Assembly (NCBI GenBank): GCA_902461815.1
Contig: CABPZE010000025.1
Span: 1-28,435, forward strand
Direction of reading: 5' to 3'
Origin: CAG-390 sp003523225
GTDB lineage: Bacteria > Bacillota > Clostridia > Oscillospirales > CAG-272
Length of the DNA: 28,435 nucleotides
The position numbers were made by a program, and so were the translations under genes. Positions 23,540 through 28,435 of the stretch are shown here, piece after piece. The notes beneath the pieces are model-generated. The model was not told where the DNA came from, searched no databases, and saw only the letters and a list, made by a program, of their open reading frames with translations. The first letter of the stretch is position 1. The number at the start of each line of letters is the position of its first letter.

Positions 23540-24037
23540 TCAGTCACGATATTTGGCAAGAACCGTAGCAACATCTGCCTTGGTCATGCGACCGTAAACC
23601 TCGCCGTTCACGGTAAGCACCGGAGCAAGACCGCAAGCGCCGATGCAGCGTGTGGCGTCAAGAGAGTATCTGCCGTCCTCGGAAATACCGCCGACAGCAA
23701 CGCCGAGCTGCTTTGATATCTCATCGAGTACATCACCGGAACCCTTTACATAACAAGCTGTTCCGAGACATACCGCGATAGCTATCTGACCATCGGGGTT
23801 GAGCTTGAACTGAGAGTAAAAGGTGGCAATGCCGTAAACCTCTTCAAGGGAAACGCCGGTTTTCTCGGCGATGATCTTCTGAACCTCCACCGGAAGATAT
23901 CCGTAGATTTCCTGCGCCTCCTGAAGTATTGGCATCATCTTACCTTTGACTCCGTCATACTTGGCAATCACCGCAAGAAGCTTTTCTTCCTGCTCCGGAG
24001 TACCGTGAAATTCGACCGCAGTCAATTTCTTCTTCAT
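23540..24037 (-). CDS. hydC: NuoE-like 2Fe-2S subunit HydC of bifurcating hydrogenase
   Basis: 165 aa with a helical N-terminal part (MMPILQEAQEIYGYLP, VYGIATFYSQF) and a thioredoxin-like 2Fe-2S domain with Cys90, Cys95, Cys131 and Cys135 (VCLGTACYVKGS; RCIGACGLAPV). It is homologous to the 24-kDa NuoE subunit of complex I and is the electron-relay partner of HydB. First gene of hydCBA. AGGAGG lies 13 bases before ATG 24037, a rather long spacing, but no better start is seen. Confidence 0.94.
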   Translation of the reverse strand: MKKKLTAVEFHGTPEQEEKLLAVIAKYDGVKGKMMPILQEAQEIYGYLPVEVQKIIAEKTGVSLEEVYGIATFYSQFKLNPDGQIAIAVCLGTACYVKGSGDVLDEISKQLGVAVGGISEDGRYSLDATRCIGACGLAPVLTVNGEVYGRMTKADVATVLAKYRD

Positions 24038-24084
24038 GAGTTGAATTTTTCCTCCTGATTATGTATTATTTGAATATGCTTCAA

Positions 24085-24113
24085 GCGCCCCGAAAATCTA
24101 CTGCTGCGGGCGC
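24085..24113 (-). other. Hairpin in the hydC leader
   Basis: GCGCCC (24085-24090) pairs with GGGCGC (24108-24113) in the untranslated leader, about 50 nt upstream of the hydC start. No T-run follows on the minus strand, so it is not a terminator; mRNA stabilisation or regulation is possible. Confidence 0.35.
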
Positions 24114-24127
24114 ATCCATACCTTTTA

Positions 24128-24156
24128 ATTATACAACTTTTTTTTGAAAATGTCTA
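24128..24156 (-). promoter_or_regulatory. Promoter for hydCBA
   Basis: TAGACA (24151-24156), 17-base spacer with an A8 tract, TATAAT (24128-24133) on the minus strand. The leader is about 85 nt. I see no clear Rex operator. Confidence 0.7.
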
Positions 24157-24230
24157 TACCGATATCTGTTTTTTCAACAAATAATATTAAAAAAATTGTG
24201 CGTTATACATACAAGACAACGAAAATCAGT

Positions 24231-24264
24231 AAAAAAAGAGCTGCGGTAAAAATTTGCCGCAGCC
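24231..24264 (-). terminator. Terminator after rpsI
   Basis: On the minus strand, GGGCTGCGG pairs with CCGCAGCTC around an A/T-rich loop, followed by TTTTTTT (24231-24237). It lies 55 bp after the rpsI stop. Confidence 0.85.
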
Positions 24265-24318
24265 CATTTTTGTGGGAGCAGTCGCTGCAACCGATGCAGC
24301 ACAGCATCTCCGGAGAAA

Positions 24319-24720
24319 TTATCTCTTGGAGAACTGGGATGCACGACGGGCTGCTTTGAGACCGTATTTCTTTCTTTCTTTCATACGAGGGTCACGAGTC
24401 AGCAGACCGGCAGCCTTAAGGGGAGCCTTGTTTGCTTCATCAGCCAGTACGAGAGCGCGGGAAAGACCGTGGCGAATAGCGCCTGCCTGACCCGAGAAAC
24501 CGCCTCCGACAACTGTCGCAACGATATCAAATTTTCCGGCGGTGCCGGTGACTTCGAACGGCTGGTTTACGATGAGGTTCATGGTCTCAAGACCAAAATA
24601 CTCATTGATATCCTTGCCGTTGATGGTGATCATGCCCGTTCCGGGGTAAAGGCGAACGCGGGCAACGGATTTTTTTCTTCTGCCTGTTCCGTAGAAATAA
24701 GGCTTTGCACTTGTATACAT
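24319..24720 (-). CDS. rpsI: 30S ribosomal protein S9 (uS9)
   Basis: 133 aa with the S9 landmarks YGTGRRKKSVARVRLYPGTG, TINGKDINEYF, GGGFSGQAGAIRHGLSRAL and the basic C-terminal tail ending in RRASQFSKR, which reaches the P-site tRNA. GGAG lies 8 bases before ATG 24720. It is 21 bp downstream of rplM, the usual bacterial rplM-rpsI pair. Confidence 0.98.
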   Translation of the reverse strand: MYTSAKPYFYGTGRRKKSVARVRLYPGTGMITINGKDINEYFGLETMNLIVNQPFEVTGTAGKFDIVATVVGGGFSGQAGAIRHGLSRALVLADEANKAPLKAAGLLTRDPRMKERKKYGLKAARRASQFSKR

Positions 24721-24741
24721 TATTCAGTCTCCTTTTCCCTA

Positions 24742-25170
24742 TCAGGCGTTGTAAGCAACAGGCTGCTGCGCTGCATGCTTGTGGTCAGGACCCGCGTACA
24801 CAAAGAGTCTGGTGGCGGACTTACGACCGAGTGAATTGTGAGGCAGCATGCCCTTAACGGCAAGCTCCATTGCAAACTCAGGGCGCTCGGACATAAGCTG
24901 TTTGTACTGTACTTCCTTAAGACCTCCGATGTATCCGGAGTGACGGCGGTAGAATTTCTGCTCGGGCTTTTTACCGGTCAGTACCGCTTTGTCGGCGTTA
25001 ACGATAATAACATACTCGCCGCAGTCTGCGTGAGGCGTAAACTCGGGGCGATGTTTGCCGCGGAGAATGGTGGCGGCGGTGACAGCGGTGCGGCCAAGAG
25101 GCTTGCCCGCGGCGTCGATCACATACCACTTGCGCTCAACGGTTTCGGCTTTCGCCATAAAGGTGGACAT
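24742..25170 (-). CDS. rplM: 50S ribosomal protein L13 (uL13)
   Basis: 142 aa with typical uL13 motifs: KWYVIDAAGKPLGRTAVTAATILRGKHRPEFTPHADCGEYVIIVNADK, YRRHSGYIGGLK and KGMLPHNSLGR. ATG 25170 with GGAGG 10 bases upstream; an in-frame ATG four codons in is a weaker option. First gene of the rplM-rpsI pair, from a consensus promoter. Confidence 0.98.
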   Translation of the reverse strand: MSTFMAKAETVERKWYVIDAAGKPLGRTAVTAATILRGKHRPEFTPHADCGEYVIIVNADKAVLTGKKPEQKFYRRHSGYIGGLKEVQYKQLMSERPEFAMELAVKGMLPHNSLGRKSATRLFVYAGPDHKHAAQQPVAYNA

Positions 25171-25217
25171 TTGGTGATTTCCTCCGTTTTGATAATGTGT
25201 TTTCTTTCAACTCGCAT

Positions 25218-25246
25218 ATTATACCATGACTCTTACACCTTGTCAA
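25218..25246 (-). promoter_or_regulatory. Consensus promoter for rplM-rpsI
   Basis: TTGACA (25241-25246), 17-base spacer, TATAAT (25218-25223) on the minus strand; leader of about 40 nt. The remaining interval 25247-25477 is T-rich and holds only the upstream region of the S1-domain gene; I see no gene in it and no convincing second promoter. Confidence 0.85.
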
Positions 25247-25477
25247 TAGCTTTTTTCACTTTTTTTCGATTTTTTTAATTTAGCGCCTCATTATCTCTCG
25301 TTTTCTCATCTTTTTGCCCCATTTCGGGCTGATTTCTCGCCCGTCATTCACACCATTGCCTTTCCTGTTTCACAAAAACATATTTGAGACAGTGCTCTTT
25401 GCGGTATATTCCGGAAGTCTGATTAATATCATTTAGCAAAGGACCGGATTTTTCTATTAGGAAAGGAACAAAGCAAC

Positions 25478-26428
25478 ATGACACGAAAGTATAAACCCGA
25501 AGGAATGCTGATACACACACCTGAAAACAGACTTTTTTTGAATTCCGTCGCAGGCCTTGAGCGCGCAATGATGACAGGCTCAATACTTGAGGAATACGCG
25601 CTTATGTGCGACAGCGGAATGAATCTTCATCTTGATCTCGGCGGTATTGAGGGAATAATGCCGCGCGAGGAGACGGTATGGTGCAGACCGGGAGAACAGA
25701 TAAAGGATATTGCCGTAATAACCCGCGTCGGCAAACCGGTGTGCTTCAAAATAACCTCGCTTGACACCGTGGAAGGAAGGACCGTCGCGCGCCTTTCGCG
25801 ACGCGATGCTCAGCGCGAATGCGCCATGAACTATCTTGCCGACCTTATGCCTGGGGATATTATACGGGTGAAGATAACCCATCTTGAAAGCTTTGGCGCA
25901 TTTGCCGATGTCGGCTGCGGAATAAGCGCACTGATGCCCGTCGACAGTCTTTCGGTATCCCGCATATCGCACCCGCGCGACCGGCTTTCCTGCGGTGGAT
26001 ACGCGTACGCGGTAATAAAAACCGTAGACCATGAAAGCGGTAGGCTGTATCTTACTCAGAAAGAGTTGCTCGGAACGTGGGCGGAAAACGCCGCGCTCTT
26101 TTCCGTAGGACAAACGGTAGCCGGTACTGTGCGAAGCATTGAAAACTACGGTATCTTTCTTGAGTTGACTCCCAATCTTGCCGGTCTTGCCGAGCCGCGC
26201 GGAGAGTTGAATGCCGACGAACTTAAGATCGGAGATACCGCCGCCGTCTACATAAAAAGCATACTTCCCGAACGAATGAAGGTAAAGCTGGTGCTTATCG
26301 ACGCGCATACATCACCTCAGCCACCGGCTCCGATAAAATATTTCATTGATTGCGAACGCACCTCGCACATAGACGTGTGGCGCTATTCCCCGCCCGGAGC
26401 AGCCAAGGTCATTGAAACCGTATTCTGA
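25478..26428 (+). CDS. S1-domain RNA-binding protein
   Basis: 316 aa with three S1-like OB-fold segments: about residues 34-110 (degenerate, GSILEEYALMCDSGMNLHLDLGG); 124-193 (PGDIIRVKITHLESFGAFADVGCGISALMPV, the clearest); and 209-275 (VGQTVAGTVRSIENYGIFLELTPNLAGLAEP). It resembles the short ribosomal-protein-S1-like proteins of Clostridia, which bind single-stranded RNA; a role in translation or RNA metabolism is inferred. AGGAAAGGAA precedes ATG 25478 by about 9 bases. It is the last chromosomal-looking gene before the mobile element. Confidence 0.85.
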   Translation: MTRKYKPEGMLIHTPENRLFLNSVAGLERAMMTGSILEEYALMCDSGMNLHLDLGGIEGIMPREETVWCRPGEQIKDIAVITRVGKPVCFKITSLDTVEGRTVARLSRRDAQRECAMNYLADLMPGDIIRVKITHLESFGAFADVGCGISALMPVDSLSVSRISHPRDRLSCGGYAYAVIKTVDHESGRLYLTQKELLGTWAENAALFSVGQTVAGTVRSIENYGIFLELTPNLAGLAEPRGELNADELKIGDTAAVYIKSILPERMKVKLVLIDAHTSPQPPAPIKYFIDCERTSHIDVWRYSPPGAAKVIETVF

Positions 26429-26611
26429 GCGGCACACACCCCAAAAAGCGAAATTATTATAAACGTGTTTTGACCCGTCTGCAATTAGGCACAGACCGAA
26501 AAGCCTCCTTATCACTCGAAAAGCATCCGATATTCACGATATTATGACAAACACAACTTAACAAAACGGGCTGCCGCGTTAGCGCAAGCCCCATAACGAA
26601 GTTTTAGGGCA
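26429..26611. other. Gene-free junction between S1-protein gene and mobile element
   Basis: No convincing gene. It contains short dyads: GTCTG/CAGAC around 26477-26496, and GGGCT...AGCCC with inner CGC/GCG just before 26592. No clear T-run terminator for the S1-protein gene is seen. The element's left end is probably here. Confidence 0.4.
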
Positions 26612-26881
26612 AATCGGATACGTTCCTTTTGCGTCGAGCCATACGGCGGGTGCGCCATGACGCTATCCGGGCGAGGTTATCACCGCCCGGACAGCCGAGC
26701 GACCAACACCGCGCCGGAAAGCAAGTGTAGCGGTTTGCGGGCAACGACACGCAGAATATACAATGATACTTCCTTACAGCCACAGTCCGAGCGTTAAGAG
26801 CGTCGCAGGCAATGGGTAGGGCTGCATGAGAACCATGCCGGGGTGAAATTCCCATGAGGTTATGCTAATAACCGTCCGATT
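26612..26881 (+). ncRNA. Candidate structured RNA in the mobile-element left region
   Basis: About 270 nt closed by a long-range helix: AATCGGA (26612-26618) with TCCGATT (26875-26881), extended by CG/CG after a 2-nt bulge. Inside are local hairpins: GCGTC/GACGC (26631-26663) enclosing GGCG/CGCC; CCGGGCG/CGCCCGG (26667-26690); GCATG/CATGC (26824-26838); GGGG/TCCC (26840-26853); and GGTTAT/ATAACC (26858-26873) with a GCTA loop. The helix is followed by GCCTTTGTTTT. No known RNA class is recognised. A minus-strand reading of 83 codons is also open here, but I consider it incidental. Confidence 0.5.
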
Positions 26882-26963
26882 AAAGCCTTTGTTTTATTGA
26901 ATAGTGGACTTGCTGCTATTCATAGACTGTATTATATGTTTGCGAAAGAAAGGGGGATTTTCT

Positions 26964-27131
26964 TTGACGCAAAACCAAACGCCCGTTACCACAACGGAGC
27001 ATAAAATCGGAAAAGTTACTTACCTTGTATGTTCGTCCGCAAGTGAACGCGCAACGGACACACTGGATAAAAAGATAAAGAAGCTCATTCGCAAGGACAT
27101 GGAGCTGAACCCCGCAAACGCCCGGAAATAG
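26964..27131 (+). CDS. tnpW: Transposon-encoded protein TnpW
   Basis: 55 aa starting at TTG 26964, with AAAGGGGG 7 bases upstream; the frame is open from 26904, but the upstream part lacks a ribosome site. The protein begins (M)TQNQTPVTTTEHKIGKVTYLVCSSASERATDTL and ends in a basic helical tail. I recognise the TEHxIGxxxYxVxSxxxxxATxT pattern of TnpW, a small protein of unknown function encoded just before the large serine recombinase in Tn4451-type elements. A hairpin overlaps its stop codon. Non-ATG initiation may keep expression low (inference). Confidence 0.8.
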   Translation: MTQNQTPVTTTEHKIGKVTYLVCSSASERATDTLDKKIKKLIRKDMELNPANARK

Positions 27132-27138
27132 GGCGTTT
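27116..27138 (+). terminator. Weak terminator-like hairpin at the tnpW stop
   Basis: AAACGCCC (27116-27123) and GGGCGTTT (27131-27138) form a perfect 8-bp stem with loop GGAAATA, followed by CTTCACATTTTAT, a poor T-run. It overlaps the tnpW stop and may only attenuate read-through into the recombinase gene. Confidence 0.45.
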
Positions 27139-27153
27139 CTTCACATTTTATAC

Positions 27154-27182
27154 ATGACACAGGCAGCGGTATGTGGTATAAT
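27154..27182 (+). promoter_or_regulatory. Promoter for the serine recombinase gene
   Basis: ATGACA (27154-27159), 17-base spacer, TATAAT (27177-27182), 50 bp before the recombinase start. Confidence 0.7.
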
Positions 27183-27203
27183 ATAGACAGTACAAATACC
27201 ATG

Positions 27204-27249
27204 CTTGTCTGTCGTCGGAAAGGAGGACAAAATGTTACAGACAGACAAG
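27204..27249 (+). repeat. Inverted repeat enclosing recombinase RBS and start codon
   Basis: CTTGTCTGTC (27204-27213) and GACAGACAAG (27240-27249) are perfect 10-bp complements separated by 26 nt that contain AAAGGAGG and the ATG at 27232. The mRNA could fold with the ribosome site in the loop; alternatively the arms may be a protein-binding site. Confidence 0.75.
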
Positions 27250-28435
27250 ATTACCGCTTTATATTGCAGATTGAGCCAGGAAGATATGCAGGCCGGGGAA
27301 AGCGAGAGCATACAGAACCAAAAGCTGATTTTACAAAAGTACGCTGACGAACACCACTTTTTCAATACGCGCTTTTTTGTAGACGACGGATTTTCCGGCG
27401 TGAGTTTCGAGCGTGAGGGGCTTCAAGCCATGCTGCATGAGGTTGAAGCCGGGAACGTGGCGACCGTCATAACAAAAGACCTTTCCCGTCTGGGACGCAA
27501 TTATCTGAAAACCGGCGAACTGATAGAGATTGTTTTCCCCGAATATGAAGTGCGCTACATTGCCATTAACGACGGTGTAGACACAGCGAGGGAAGATAAC
27601 GAGTTTACCCCTCTGCGGAACTGGTTCAACGAGTTTTACGCCCGCGACACCTCAAAGAAAATCCGGGCTGTTAAACAGGCAAAGGCACAGAAAGGCGAGC
27701 GTGTCAACGGCGAAGTGCCGTATGGTTACATAGCCGACCCAAACGACCGCAATCATCTATTGCCCGACCCGGAAACGGCGCACATTGTAAAACAGATTTT
27801 CGCTATGTATGTGCGCGGCGACCGTATCTGCGAAATCCAGAACTGGCTACGGGAACATGAGGTACTTACTGTTTCAGAACTGCGCTACCGTCGTTCCGGC
27901 AGTTGCCGCCACCCGCGCCCGCACCCGACCTGTATTTATAACTGGCCGGATAAGACACTGTATGATATTCTTGGACGCAAAGAATATTTGGGGCATACCA
28001 TTACGGGCAAGAGCTATAAGGTATCTTACAAATCGAAAAAGACGAAAAAGAACCCGGAGGAAAAGCAATACTTTTTCCCCAACACGCACGAACCTTTGAT
28101 TGACGAAGAAACCTTTGACCTTGCACAGAAACGGATTGCTACCAAACACCGCCCTACAAAGGTTGATGAAATTGACATTTTTTCGGGACTTCTCTTTTGT
28201 GGGGATTGCGGCTATAAAATGTATCTGCAACAGGGAGCCGGGACACTGGAACGCAAACACGCCTACACTTGCGGAAAGTACCGAAACAGGATAAGGACTG
28301 GCGAGCTTTGCACTACCCATTATATCCGAAAGAGCGTCCTTAAAGAACTTGTCCTTGCTGATTTACAGAGGGTGCTGTCCTATGTGAAAGAGCATGAACA
28401 GGAGTTTATCGAAACCGCCAACGAGTGCAGCGCAA
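27232..28435 (+). CDS. Large serine recombinase of Tn4451 type (partial, runs off right edge)
   Basis: 401 codons present, C-terminus missing. The N-terminal resolvase domain (about residues 7-150) has catalytic Ser15 in ALYCRLSQED, the FVDDGFSGVSFEREGLQAML segment and KDLSRLGRNYLKTGE with the conserved arginines. A recombinase domain follows (about 170-290: PYGYIADPNDRNHLLPDPE, KTLYDILGRKEYLGH). A zinc ribbon has Cys323, Cys326, Cys347 and Cys360. This is the TnpX-like large serine recombinase that excises and integrates the element. Full-length relatives are about 520-700 aa with a coiled-coil C-terminus. ATG 27232 has AAGGAGG 5 bases upstream. It is a strong marker of the element's identity. 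Confidence 0.95.
   Translation, partial: MLQTDKITALYCRLSQEDMQAGESESIQNQKLILQKYADEHHFFNTRFFVDDGFSGVSFEREGLQAMLHEVEAGNVATVITKDLSRLGRNYLKTGELIEIVFPEYEVRYIAINDGVDTAREDNEFTPLRNWFNEFYARDTSKKIRAVKQAKAQKGERVNGEVPYGYIADPNDRNHLLPDPETAHIVKQIFAMYVRGDRICEIQNWLREHEVLTVSELRYRRSGSCRHPRPHPTCIYNWPDKTLYDILGRKEYLGHTITGKSYKVSYKSKKTKKNPEEKQYFFPNTHEPLIDEETFDLAQKRIATKHRPTKVDEIDIFSGLLFCGDCGYKMYLQQGAGTLERKHAYTCGKYRNRIRTGELCTTHYIRKSVLKELVLADLQRVLSYVKEHEQEFIETANECSA

Larger units (their letters stand above)
26429..28435 (+). mobile_element. Left part of a Tn4451-type integrative element (serine recombinase)
   Basis: From somewhere after the S1-protein stop, the sequence changes to a long gene-free structured region, tnpW and a large serine recombinase, the order seen in Tn4451-like mobilisable transposons of gut Clostridia. 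The exact left end is not resolved: I found no convincing att duplication, and the right end is outside the window. The true boundary lies between 26429 and about 26610. Confidence 0.7.

Noticed and set aside
24038..24160. Rex-type redox operator for hydCBA
   Set aside because: No TTGTGAA...TTCACAA-like palindrome near the promoter; only an unrelated GCGCCC/GGGCGC leader hairpin.
25171..25217. Possible L13 autoregulatory leader
   Set aside because: The leader of about 40 nt has no stable hairpin.
25580..26308. 242-codon frame antisense to the S1-domain gene
   Set aside because: Opposite a protein with recognisable S1 domains and a good ribosome site.
26604..26855. 83-codon minus-strand frame in the mobile element
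   Set aside because: Coincides with the candidate structured RNA, is rich in Cys/Arg without a recognised fold, and has no clear ribosome site. It might be annotated elsewhere as hypothetical, but coding evidence is weak.
1..28435. CRISPR arrays, rRNA genes, defence systems and prophage genes
   Set aside because: No direct-repeat/spacer pattern, rRNA sequence, Cas, restriction or phage structural proteins were seen.

Overview
This window looks like chromosomal DNA from an anaerobic, probably gut-associated, clostridium (Oscillospirales/Ruminococcaceae-like Bacillota). The evidence is a trimeric HydABC-type [FeFe] hydrogenase, families frequent in Clostridia (DUF1836, DUF1700/HAAS, LiaF-like, TraX-like), many sigma-A promoters with exact 17-bp spacers, strong Shine-Dalgarno sites, roughly balanced GC, and a Tn4451-type integrative element (TnpW plus large serine recombinase) at the right edge. 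The taxonomy is inference.

Layout. 1-600 (minus): the start of a membrane-anchored metallophosphoesterase cut by the window edge, preceded by a decayed tyrosine phosphatase gene. 590-2309 (minus): trmB and truB, tRNA modification genes that overlap by a few bases. 2459-4497 (plus): a DUF1700/HAAS membrane protein and a DUF4097 protein, translationally coupled. 4593-4838: terminators and a minus-strand tRNA-Leu(CAA). 5048-8654 (minus): a four-gene unit, DUF1836 regulator, NfeD-like protein, unknown membrane protein, flotillin, driven by a consensus promoter whose spacer is a perfect palindrome. 8696-9340 (minus): HAD-family protein. 9469-10083 (plus): M50 site-2 protease. 10084-10445: no gene, but helically phased T-tracts, a promoter and a structured leader. 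10446-15194 (plus): potABCD polyamine ABC transporter followed by a LiaF-like protein.

15278-18113 (minus): four genes joined by overlapping stop/start codons: DivIVA-like coiled coil, XRE-TPR regulator, small lipoprotein with a Cys/His motif, and GNAT acetyltransferase. 18387-19747 (plus): xpt and a TraX-like multispan protein, overlapping. 19848-24037 (minus): hydC-hydB-hydA, a NAD(H)-linked, probably electron-bifurcating hydrogenase. 24319-25170 (minus): rplM-rpsI. 25478-26428 (plus): an S1-domain RNA-binding protein.

26429 to the end: left part of an integrative mobile element. A gene-free stretch holds a candidate structured RNA of about 270 nt (26612-26881) closed by a long-range helix. 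It is followed by tnpW and a large serine recombinase truncated by the window end. The recombinase start codon and ribosome binding site lie in the loop of a 10-bp inverted repeat.

The most interesting items are the candidate RNA of the mobile element, the operator-like palindrome in front of the DUF1836/NfeD/flotillin unit, the curved DNA and leader upstream of potA, and a PotD with an extra C-terminal membrane anchor.
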